64,000 bases of DNA from positions 5,994,850 through 6,058,849 of the forward strand of contig CM034113.1 in assembly GCA_019914945.1 (NCBI GenBank). The letters run 5' to 3'. Position numbers and translations under genes: made by a program. The notes under the pieces are model-generated. The model saw only the letters and a program-made list of their open reading frames with translations, was not told the DNA's origin and searched no databases. The stretch comes from Typha latifolia (Eukaryota > Streptophyta > Magnoliopsida > Poales > Typhaceae). Of the stretch, positions 1 through 9,837 are shown in pieces (the stretch's first letter is position 1; every line of letters begins with the position of its first letter).

Positions 1-288
1 TTTGAATTTGACTGCGTGCATATTGTCAACAGTCATGTAATAATGTCATCATTACATGTTACAAGAATAAAATCAGACTACCAGCTAAGTAAAATCCCCT
101 GGAATCTAAAGTGTTCGTCTCCTATTGATCACTTAGGAGCCATAAGATAACAAAACTACAGATAGCTGCAATCTGTTTAAAGGTATAATATATGAAGAAA
201 TTTACCAAGTTAGGTGTTATATATGTTCTTCCTGAGTGAAGCAATATATGCCATAGACCTTAATGATGAATATATATATTCATTCCAG

Positions 289-877
289 GGTGATAATTTC
301 ACATCTTCTTCACATGTCCTCAAGCTTGGATGTGTGCTCCAGTATACATTACATAAAGAAATTTTGTTGATATGCAGTCAAGATTTAGATAGAATAATTC
401 CTTAAGCATCATATATCTTATCCAAAATACATATATTGCTTGATTATTCATCAATATTTTATCCAAAATACAGGGATGACTTACTCCATGTAGGTAGAAG
501 GTTGCAGGCATTACATATCTTACGATCTTGGGATCAAGATGGGTAAGCTGTTCTATTTTCTAGTCAATTAGTCTCATTATATGTCACAAATTGTTACAAG
601 CGGCATATAGATATTGTTTATATGGCTCAATGCTTATATAAATTGGTGGGTGTTTATGATTCTCTGGTTGTAGCTATTGGGTTGCTGAAATTGAGTGGGT
701 TCAAAATATACAACCACCAGAAGGGTCAGCAGACAAAGAAGATGTAAGTATGTCTGTTTGAATATTACGATACTATAAGTGGGACACATTAACTAATATT
801 GCTTACAACAGAATTACGATGATGCAAAGAAATTTGCTCCAATGATTCTCAATTGCTCCATTGATTCTCAATCGTGA
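289..877 (+). CDS. 3' exons of an unidentified multi-exon gene
   Basis: Four exons fit together in phase: 289-341, 474-542, 674-743 and 812-877 (TGA stop at 875-877). Acceptors are CCAG, ACAG, TGTAG and ACAG. Donors are GTATAC, GTAAGC and GTAAGT, and the last two are close to consensus. The joined frame stays open for 85 codons, including stretches such as DDLLHVGRRLQALHIL and GYWVAEIEWVQNIQPPEG, followed by a short tail ending in DSQS. Three junctions that each keep the frame are unlikely by chance, so I treat this as the end of a real gene whose 5' part lies left of the window. I do not recognise the family. The last exon holds a near-perfect 19-bp tandem duplication (about 835-872), which may have altered the C terminus. 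The exons are short (53-70 bp) and have the base composition of ordinary plant internal exons. Confidence 0.45.
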
Positions 878-1341
878 TCTTCTTTTAATTGTTTATGCTA
901 CCTTACTATTATTTTAGTTCCTTTCATTCATACTGTTATATCTTTCATAACAAGTTGTAATTGAGAGGTTTGTCCTAGAAAGTGAACATACATAAATAAA
1001 TGAAAATCTTTCTAAACATTAGTTTGGTTAATGGATCTTCAAATTTGGCAGACACTATTCTTACTTGTCCTCCCTCATTATGGCTCAAAATTTTCTAGTC
1101 CTTCACATACCTAACTCTTGCATGCTTCATGGTTTTTTCAGGTCATTTTGGAAAAGGACATAATAGATATCATGTTGCAGTTTCAACATGAATAATCCTA
1201 ATGAAGACTTCTTAGAATTAAGAATAATTAAGAAGTACAGTACGAAAATTTTACAAAGAAGCTTTCAAGCCTTTAGAGTAAGAGATGTTTCAGGGTGCCA
1301 GTTAACTCAAATTACAAGAAGTCAGATGAAATTAGGCTTAC
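878..1341. other. Intergenic / 3' flank, no gene seen
   Basis: AT-rich DNA between the TGA of the + strand gene and the last recognisable exon of the minus-strand KCR gene. I looked on the minus strand for the expected third KCR exon, which should encode a segment like VPLYVATKM and later a WPH motif, and did not find it. The + strand ORF that starts in this interval at 1188 runs antisense across the KCR exon and has no recognisable domain. Confidence 0.4.
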
Positions 1342-4300
1342 CTGACATTGTACATCAATTCCCTTATCTTTATACTCATGATAGAGGCTTTTCGACAATT
1401 GAGCAACATACCTGTGCAGAAAATAAATATGCTCAAGTCTCAATGTCAGCATGAAAGACTCGAGGAAAAAACTGAAAGAAGTTCCAGTGATAGCTTAGAA
1501 TTTCATCAAAATAAGTTAATTAACCATCCATATCCATGAAAATCATCTCATTTGGGAACTTTGGAAGTGATCTTATCATCGTCATAGCATTTTTCTTGAG
1601 AATATGGGATTGATAAAGGTCACGAATGAAGGTTCCATATAAGAATTGCTCTATAACCAATTGTCCTACTATCGTCTTGGCACCGTTTAGAAAATCCAGC
1701 AAGAGAGAGACTACTATAAAATCTGTAAGCCCCATTATAGAACTTGGCTGAAGTCAAGTAACCCCAAACACTCATCTTGTTGAAGTGGAGGGCTGAGTCA
1801 TCTGGGTTTTTTCTCTTTATCTATCCAACAAAGAGGAACATAAGGCACTGTCAAGTATAAAATGAGGGCATATTCGCATAGCTTCATCCTAGTGCTCAGG
1901 GGTAAAGCCTCCTGCTTCAAATACTTTGAAGTAAAACAACATTATAAAGCCAGAAGAAATCAGAAAATAAGCTAAAAATCTATGAAAAGATCAGAAAATA
2001 AGACATAAAGCAGTTTCAACTTTCAAGTTTCAGCAACAAGTTTTATACTTTGCTTCTTAGCCTAGTTTGCATCAGCTTAAACTCGACAAATAGCCTGAAA
2101 CATAAAAGCAAATCAATTTTTGCAAGCACTTAAAATTTAAAATAGCAGTTGTAATTCTTGACACTTAACTTACAAATAAAGTAATAATAGTTTGGGTACC
2201 ATAATTAGACAATAAGTCTGGAACTTCTTTAATCGTAGATGGCATGTCAACTCACAACAAATGACAAGTAGTCAGGTACCATACAAGCAGACTTGACTCC
2301 AAAATGAAGGACTAAAGTAGACTAGATGATATCAATCTTTGAGAATCAATGTCGATCTGTGCTGATCCAATAGACCTTCTTAAACAAGTACGGGATACTT
2401 CTAGCAAAGAGAGTCTTACTGAACTAGCAAGTTGGTTTTTTCTAAAGGTCATGCCTGATAGTGCCAATAAGTGAGACAGGGGTAAGTAAAACCTTGATAT
2501 GGTGTCCAACTGTAGTATAACTTAGCTAAAAATATAAAGAGAAGTTATCCTTGATATTCAAAAAGCATTGGCTTTTGCTTCCCGTCAGCTCAGGTAATTT
2601 ATTCACAAAAAATGAATAGTTAATAAACATAGAATCAAAGTGGAAAAATGGTCTTGGTGTGCTATTTAATTATGTATTCTCTTAAATTTCAATAGGAAAT
2701 TTTCATATAATTATAAGGTGTGTGGTTATTCAGAATGTGAGGAGGTTGGTGATCAATAATTGAAATGAAAATATTTAGATCATATAGGAAAGAGAAAGGT
2801 CAAAACATGCCTTGGACATACAAGATGGGAAAGATAGTAATGGCGTTTCTTTGACACAAAGCTTTATAAAGAGGTGAATGCCAGAATAGGCTTCATGCAT
2901 CAAACCTCAAATATATGGAATATGACACTCTACCTTTGTAGTCAATGTTAATTTAAATTTCGAAACTTATCATAGCATATTAAATTTTTGATACTTCTAA
3001 GTGTTAATCTGATGATAAATATGTTACTTTCACTAAGAATGATTTTAGTAACACTGAAATAAGCTGAATTGAAAAAAAGAAAAAGAAAAACATCAATATT
3101 TGAGACTTGTTTCCTTCTCAAAGAATGGTTGATGTGTTGAAAATTGAAAATTGAATCTTAGAGCAAATAGTCTACTTTTTCTATAACATTATGGCGATTT
3201 AATTGACAAAGGGTCTGCTCAGTATATTTTTCCTTAAAATCACATCATAGACTGAATAATCAAGGTATAAGAACTTATTATATCATATATCAAAATACAC
3301 AACCATCAGAAAAAAAAAACTGTGAAATGGCTAATACCATCTCCCTTTATCTCTTCTCTATTACTAGTAATACTGTCTCCCTCTGATGACCCAGATGACC
3401 ACAACAGTGATGTGTCCTATTGGCTGCTCTGCTTCTCTTTTTTTGTCTATCCCACCGGGACTACGAAGTTCACAAGGTGCCTAAAATACCTCCTAACACA
3501 CTGTCTAATACTGTCCCCTTTTATCTCTTGGCACTTCATTGATTTACCACCGATCACTTTAAAATTTCACAATTATTCCGTATGTACTATTCAGTATATA
3601 TTAAAAACCTATGCTTTTGGTAACTCACAATCTTCAAAACTAATCTTTGTAACGTCTTCTTTGTCAAAATAGTATCCATGCATGCAAGCAACCAGCATTC
3701 AAAACTAAATCATTAGAAATCTAGTCAGAAAAAAAAAAGAGGAGAAATCAACAGAGGAAGATGCAAGAAGGCTAACGCTTTCGTCGCGGCGTAGACAGCA
3801 TAGAGCGGAAACGAAGGCATCACCACCGTCGACCCCGACCCAATATTCACAACCGCACCTCTTCTCCTCTGAAGCATTCCAGGCAACACCACGCGTGCAA
3901 TCTCCGTCAACGACTCCAAGTTCACCTTAATCATCCTCACCCACGCATCAACATCCACCTCGTGGAAGAACACCGCGCTCGGCGTCGCCACCCCGGCATT
4001 GTTGACCAGAACACCCACATCAAGCCCTTCGATCGCCCCCTTCAGCCGAAAGATCCCACCTTTAACATCCACCGATAGGTCAAACACCACAATTTTGATC
4101 TTAGTCGTGGGAGATACCCCCCAAATGGCCTCGGAGACCTCCCCGAGCTTGTCCGGATTGCGGCTGACGAGGACCAAGTTGAGGCCTTTACGGGCTAATT
4201 CGAAGGCCATAGCTCTTCCGATGCCGGAGGTGGGTCCGGTGACCACGGCCCATGACCCGTAGTCGATTAGTTGCTTCGGTGGGCGGAGGAAGTAGGAATA

Positions 4301-4414
4301 GACCCATCGGAGGAGGGAGAACAAGGATTTCGTGAGGGTGAAGAGGCCAAGAGAGCAGAGAAGAAGAACCCAAGTGGGTTGGAATCTGAGGTCGTCCATG
4401 AGAGAAGAAGGCAT
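1342..4414 (-). CDS. KCR1: Very-long-chain 3-oxoacyl-CoA reductase (KCR), 3' part missing
   Basis: Minus-strand exons are 3777-4414 (638 bp) and 1342-1411 (70 bp). The donor is GTTAGC after AAAGC, the acceptor is TGCACAG, and the second donor is GTAAGC after the codons for DVQCQ. The phases join exactly to give 236 residues. The product would be the ER-bound short-chain dehydrogenase that reduces 3-ketoacyl-CoA in fatty-acid elongation for waxes, suberin and sphingolipids. Visible features are an N-terminal membrane segment (about residues 14-42), the NADPH-binding TGPTSGIG at 59-66, an NNAG motif, catalytic Ser195, and Tyr208/Lys212 in YAATK. Exon 2 reads YVAQLSKSLYHEYKDKGIDV, close to family members. 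The segment that normally follows (VPLYVATKM to a basic ER-retrieval tail) was not found downstream. The gene is therefore truncated, or it continues beyond the left edge past the opposite-strand gene. The Met at residue 6 is an alternative start. Confidence 0.8.
1412..3776 (-). other. KCR intron 1
   Basis: A 2.36-kb AT-rich intron between the two KCR exons. It contains only short ORFs with no recognised domain. A minus-strand stretch around 1500-1800 can be read for some 50 codons in more than one frame but matches nothing I know. The intron is long for this gene family, which suggests insertion of unidentified repeats. Confidence 0.5.
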
Positions 4415-4429
4415 TGATTTCTCTACTAC

Positions 4430-4475
4430 TTTCTGGAGAGAGAGAGACAGAGAGACAGAGAGAGGGAGAGGGGTT
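4430..4475. repeat. GA/CT microsatellite in KCR 5' UTR
   Basis: An imperfect GAGA-rich tract lies directly upstream of the KCR start codon (CT-rich on the coding strand). CT-rich leaders of this kind are common near plant transcription start sites. The region 4476-5200 beyond it shows no gene. Confidence 0.6.
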
Positions 4476-5471
4476 CCAGTAGTCGTTGCTGCCAGTTACT
4501 GGAGAAGTCCAGTGGTAAGCAGTCACTTAGCAGATCCTGTGCAGTCCCTGATGCAGAAATTTCATGCTCCGGCTAGAACCAGGAAAAATATAATTTCAAG
4601 CTCGAAAAAATTAATCTCGACTCTCAAGCTCTCAGTTCTCTTAGGCTTAGATCATTTACTTTATTAGGTATTTGAAGAGATATCCAATGTATCTCTATAC
4701 AGAATATCATCTAAAATATTAGAGTTAGACCCAGATTGCCATGAATTCTCTCATTCCTGCCCTAGATGAGCTAATCTATTGGCCACTTGATTATCTTCAG
4801 TAAAATAGGGAGAGAAAAAAAATAGAATAAAATGTAATAAGGTGGAAAATATTATGTTTCATCGCCACGGAGGTGGCTCTTGTTGCACAAAATGCTTGAG
4901 AGTTTGAGAGTCGAAAGTTTGAGAAGCTGTGAATTAGAGCTTGGAGCAATATTATGATTTCATTGTAAGAAATAATTTTGGTTGAGTATATAATATGCGC
5001 ATTCATGTAATAATACTTATTACATGCATATTTATTATTAATAATATATATATATGTATACTTGAATATGACATTATGCTCCTTTCTGATTTATATATCA
5101 TGCTCCTTTGTGATTTATATTATTCAATACATGATTTACTCTTTGTTTAGTATTATTGATTCATGATAAGATATCTTTATGTGGTGACCCCACCCATACT
5201 GTTGCATGCGCCGCACGTGTCGTGTAGGACGCATTACAGATGAAAGCTGACCCAAATGACTCAAGCCAATCTCGGGGGATAAATACGGTATATAGGATGG
5301 ATATAAATGACCAAACAAGCAGTGCTCAAACAACAAAAGGAAGGGGCAATTAGGTTGGAACCTTCCCAAAGCGATACATCAATAGAGCATTTATTGCATA
5401 GGATGTACGAGTTTATCATTGAATCCAATCACAATACTAGTGAAATCTCTATTTCTGACCACAACATGGTG

Positions 5472-5487
5472 ATCATTAATGGATTCC
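5472..5487 (+). repeat. Left target-site duplication of LINE-1
   Basis: The 16-bp sequence ATCATTAATGGATTCC occurs here and again at 13395-13410, directly after the LINE-1 poly-A tail. Removing one copy plus the element restores LINE-2 ORF1 (residues VINGF then PMQLGTG). Confidence 0.9.
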
Positions 5488-5491
5488 TCGG

Positions 5492-6823
5492 GTGACCACA
5501 ACCTTAGATCACACTAGAAGTAGATTTGCTCGGGTGTGCATTGAGGTGGACCTCAGCAAGCCTTTGAAAACATCGGTCTGGCTTGGGCAAAAAGAAGAGA
5601 GAGTGGGCCAGAGAGTAATGTATGAAAGTATCCCAAAATTCTGCTTCACGTGTGGTAGGATAGGGCATAAGGTGGAAGAGTGTGTTTTCAAGCCAAATGA
5701 CAGCAACGGAAGAGCCGCGGAGGCCAAAGATGGTGGAGGTAGAGGAGACCACCAAAGGCCAAACCCTAGTTCGCCAGAGGAGGAAGACACCTCATACTAT
5801 GGTCCATGGTGCACTGTTCAAAGGAAGCCTAGGTGGCAGACTACCCAGAGAGGACAAGGAACTAGCGGCCTCAATCGAAACAATGCAGGAGCGAGAAAAG
5901 GCCAGGTACCAATCGCGCTAGAGGAAGGGCGGACAAACAACCTGCGAGATAGGAAACAACACCAGAGGGGCAACACTGCTCAGGACAAAAAGAAGATCTC
6001 GAGCCAATATGGCAAAGATCACCAGCAAGACAGAACAAGCAGGAGGGTGGAAGGTAGAGATATCATGGAAAAGGCTAGCCTATGTTGGGCGCCTTCTCCC
6101 CATGTAAAACGAGAGCAGAGTCAGAAGCTCAAGAAGGTTGTAGAGGTGAACCTTGGAGAGGAAACAGCGAAGCAGTACACCTCAAAACAGAAGCCAATCA
6201 GGTTGGGAGGAGTGATGATAGCAGATCGGGCTGATGGGCCCGCGCAGAAGAGGCAATCCAATGGTGAGATGCAGAATGATGTATGGATGGCGGAACGAGA
6301 TGGCGACACTGAAGGGGACCAATTAATGCAGGATGAGATGGAGCAGAAGGAGAGTGCCAACCACAAATCGACAGGTTCAGACATCGTGCAAAGGAGAGTT
6401 GTTGTAGTCCAAGGGATAACAGTGCTGCTGGGCACTGGTAACCAGCGGGTTAACCGGTCGGCCTATGTCAAAACAGTTAGAAGTCAGGAAGAAATGAGAG
6501 GGAACACCAGCACATACCCGGCGCATATCTTACAAGATGGGATAGCCACGACAAGCTATACACCCACCTCAGTGCAGAAGACGAACCCACCGGACAAGCA
6601 TGGTGCAATGGCGGAGAGGGTTAAGCGTAGCTTACTACTGGCTGAGCGGGAGGAGAAGTCGGAGGAAAAGGAAGGGGAAGAGAGATAGCTGTAGTTGGCT
6701 CTAGTGGCAAGCAACGAAATTGCTGCTCCCGATCAGGATGCCATGGATTTGGAGGGGCCAAGTGAAGATATCAATGGAGGAAGTAAAGACATACCTACCT
6801 CCAAGAGAGGACGGACTCACTGA
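5492..6823 (+). pseudogene. LINE-1 ORF1 (gag-like, CCHC zinc knuckle)
   Basis: An open frame runs from 5492 to 6688. Two in-frame TAG codons follow (6686-6688 and 6692-6694), and the frame then continues to a TGA at 6821-6823, which I take as the ancestral end. The sequence begins inside the protein with SRFARVCIEVDLSKPL, typical of the region after the DUF4283 domain of plant LINE ORF1. A CCHC knuckle follows (FCFTCGRIGHKVEEC). The long C-terminal part is hydrophilic and low in structure. ORF1 products of this class bind the element RNA. The missing N terminus and the stops make it non-functional. Confidence 0.85.
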
Positions 6824-7612
6824 CAGGCCGTCTTCTCGCCAAACTAAGGGTTTCTAAATGTTCAAAGCCTTAGTGTGGAATTGCAGAGGTGCCCGCAAGA
6901 AAGAGGCACTGGATCGATGTAGAGTCATGATACGGGATCTCAAGATGGACATGTTGGCCTTGCTAGAGACGCATACTAGTTGGGAGGAAGTTGAGCAAGT
7001 GACAAGGAAGCTCGGAAGAGGCTGGGCTTGGTTCGCCATCCTAGCTCAGGGCAGATTAGGAGGAATCCTGGTTCTCTAGAGGAAGGAGATCGGGTGGGTG
7101 GATGTGGCAGCTATATCTAGATATGCTGTGCATCTCACTGTCACCCTCACGTTAGGGCAAACCTGGATCTGGACGATGGTTTATGCTAGCACCCACCTAG
7201 AAGCTCAGAAGGAGTTATGGGAAGAACTGCTGCCTATGGCTACAATCAATACGCCGTGGGTACTGATAGGGGATTTCAATGCTTTCCTTTCCCCTCAGGA
7301 GAAGCGGTGCAGCGGAGCGGTGACCCTAGGGCCTAAGTGCAAAGCCTTCGCAAAGTTTGTGGACGACGCTGGGCTGTGCGACCTGGGGTCCAAAGGAATC
7401 CCTTACACATGGTGCAATAATCAAATGGGTGACCGTCGCATGTGGATTCGCCTAAATAGGGCCCTGGGTAACACAGAGTGGGTGAGTGATCACCCCGGCA
7501 TGCAAAGTCCAGCATCTGGACCGGGCTGCCTCGGATCACGCGCCACTCCTCAATGTGCCATTAGCAGAGCCAAAGGTGAGGAGACCTTTCTGGTTCGAAC
7601 TCTACTGGATGG

Positions 7613-7620
7613 AGTACGAG
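7613..7620 (+). repeat. Left 8-bp TSD of hAT element
   Basis: AGTACGAG at 7613-7620 is repeated exactly at 10045-10052. The duplication flanks the terminal inverted repeats. An 8-bp target duplication is the hAT superfamily hallmark. Confidence 0.93.
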
Positions 7621-8130
7621 TAGGGGTGGCAATCGGGTCAAGTTAAGCGGGTTCGGGTCGGGTCAAATTCGGGTCGGGTCAACTTTACCTTGACACGAAC
7701 ACGACCCGATTAATAAAATGGTTGCATTTAGTAAACACGAACACAACCCGACTAATAAACGGGTAACACGACCCGACCCGCCTAACCCGTTTAATAAACG
7801 AGTCGGATTAACACGACACGCTAACACGACCCGTCTAACCCGTATACTTAAACGGGTCATATTAACCCAACACGTTAACACGATCCGTCTAACCCGTTTA
7901 ATATAAATTCTATATAAAATTTAATATTTACTGATTTATTCTATATAAATAATATATTGTATAAATAAAATAACCTATTTTTAACTCAAAACTCATACAA
8001 TATTAAAATTACAATTCACCGTGACAAAAGTCTATACAAATATACAATGGAGTTTAAACTACTCTTAAATGATGTATCATACAAACAAAAAAATATATTT
8101 TCAACTCAAAATTAATACAACATCAGAAAT

Positions 8131-8489
8131 GCAATTCTTGATCAAATACTCTCAGCTCCTTCTTAAGTTCAGTTATTAGACCTTCCTTCTGCTTCTCCTG
8201 AAGAAATTAGTGGAAGCCAACTTATGATTAACACTAGAAAAAGAAATAAAAAGAATGTACAGGAAAAGTATTTAGCTCAGATGATGCGGGATGTATACCG
8301 AAGTAATGGTATCAGGTTGAGACTAAAATGCTCGAAGAACAGAACAGTATGCTTCTTGCTCAAGCCGATGGATTTGGATCTCCATATTATTTTGTACCCA
8401 GGGGTATGAAATACCACCAACAATAGCCCTTCCATATGTCCTCTTGTGCCCCTATTCTGATGTGGTGGTGGAAAATCATCAATCAGTTC
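8131..8489 (-). pseudogene. Captured EMSY-like (EML) gene fragment, ENT domain
   Basis: Two minus-strand exons are 8299-8489 and 8131-8197, separated by a 101-bp intron with donor GTATAC and acceptor TTCTTCAG. The first exon encodes a segment recalling the EML N terminus (DDFPPPHQNRGTRG), then after a frameshift the ENT domain start MEIQIHRLEQEAYCSVLRAF. An in-frame TAG and SQPDTITS follow. The second exon reads EKQKEGLITELKKELRVFDQ. This matches the EML ENT domain order (RAFKAQSD, then ITWEKE, then LITELRKELRV), including the splice position after the tryptophan codon, here TCG. The upstream edge has an intact acceptor (TTTGCAG, ending 8490). EML proteins are plant Tudor/ENT chromatin readers. 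A one-base insertion near GTD-DD, the frameshift and the stop make this copy non-coding. Confidence 0.85.
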
Positions 8490-8509
8490 CTGCAAACAAC
8501 ATTGAGAAA

Positions 8510-9375
8510 CAGAATAAACATCACAAAATTATACAAATTTAGCTGAAATATGGTAAAACTCCTAAATTTTTTTTTGTAAAGTATTAGAGGGATTGAAACT
8601 TTCAGTAGTCACTATAATATGGCTTCAGTCAGTATGAGAATATAGGGTATTGAGATAACAGAAAATGCAGGCAACATGGTACTAAAAAGTTAAACCCAAA
8701 CATGGCAAAATTATGGGATCCAACTGCTGGTATGTTTCTAGCCTGCTCTTTACTCAGAATGCAAGCATTCACCCCTCAAATGAGTTGGTGCCAAAGGCAT
8801 CTTTCATAAGAGAGAACAGTCAGATGCTAGTCCCATAAACACTGAATCTAACTCATCTCCAAAAGAAAATATAACTCTCCTTGATCATTTACAACGGCAA
8901 CGAATAATGGAATAGATCGGCCCATCAAGAACTGAAATGTCTTCGAGATCCGTTAGATCTAGAAAGCTTCTAGAGAGCGGAACAATAAACTCCTTAAGAA
9001 ACAAATAAGATGCTGCTTAAATCTAAACATATCTCCCATAAGGCATGGGTAATCTGCTTTCACAGCCACATATAAATACATATGGCATATTACAAATAGA
9101 ACTAAAAAAGTTATTGTTAAAGGAGAAAATTCTGAAATCAGTTTCAGCGCATATCAATCAAAATAACCATTGTAGACAAGCTTGGTAAAGGAAAGCTTTT
9201 CACAAACTCCAGATGTGGGAGAAGTTACATGTGCCAACATGGCAGCGAAAAGTCATATCGACTCCATATCTGGCAATATGATCCTCCCGTCCCCCACATG
9301 AAAGGAAACACAAACCTGTATAATTTCTCATAAAACCTCCAAAAAATCCATATCACAAGAATAGAAACCCTAGGG
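8510..9375. other. Interior of hAT element between captured fragments
   Basis: Roughly 870 bp with no open frame of note. It is bounded on the minus strand by the YKT6-like splice donor (GTGACC at 9379) and the EML-like acceptor (ending 8490). It would act as one intron if the element were transcribed on the minus strand. It may contain captured intron sequence from either gene, but I cannot assign it. Confidence 0.4.
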
Positions 9376-9379
9376 TCAC

Positions 9380-9596
9380 CTTCGTGTTTCAAGGACTGGC
9401 GTTAGCCCGGTGCCATCCTTTTGGCGATGGTCCGACCGACAAAAAGGATGAACTCCTTGGCGGCATTCCTCTTGAAGTAGCCGACGTCGCTCACGTCGGA
9501 GGCGTTGGCCAAAACTACTGGATCCGTCGATCCGCCGGAGCAAGAGGAGTCCCCGGTGCTGAAGCATTTGAGGACCAGGAGAGATCCGATGAGGGT
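9380..9596 (-). pseudogene. Captured YKT6-type SNARE first exon
   Basis: On the minus strand one frame reads LLVLKCFSTG, then DPVVLANASDVSDVGYFKR, NAAKEFILFVGRTIAKRM and, after a stop, RQSLKHEG. This is the longin-domain start of plant YKT61 (family pattern ALLVLKC, DPVILANASDVS, FGYF, VKEFIVFVGRTVA, PPGQRQS-HEE). The start Met position reads ACC and the Gln before RQS is TAA, so it cannot encode the protein. A splice donor (GTGACC from 9379) sits after the codons for KHE, the phase where the family's first exon ends. About 170 bp of CT-rich sequence upstream (to about 9770) looks like the captured 5' UTR. YKT6 is an R-SNARE of ER-Golgi and vacuolar fusion. Confidence 0.85.
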
Positions 9597-9784
9597 GAAG
9601 GGCTAAGCGCAGATGGTGAGGAGATCTGCCGGCGAACTCTTGGGGCAAACGACATGCAAAGACGGAGGTGGGAGGCACCGCGGACGAAGGCGATTGGAGA
9701 GATTCGACGGTATAGTGATTTAGGTGAGGCGGCTGGAGAGCGGAGAGTGGAGAGAACGAGAGATGAGTGATTTAGGTTTTAGTT

Positions 9785-9788
<4 letters not shown>

Positions 9789-9829
<41 letters not shown>

Positions 9830-9837
9830 GTTGGCGG
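9789..9837. repeat. (TA)n microsatellite inside hAT element
   Basis: About 24 uninterrupted TA copies lie between the captured YKT6 leader and the right subterminal repeat zone. Confidence 0.95.

Noticed and set aside
3322..3672. 116-codon + strand ORF
   Set aside because: It lies within the KCR intron and has no recognisable motif; composition is like random AT-rich frame.
9384..9770. 128-codon + strand ORF in the hAT element
   Set aside because: It is antisense to the captured YKT6 leader and exon and has no recognisable domain.
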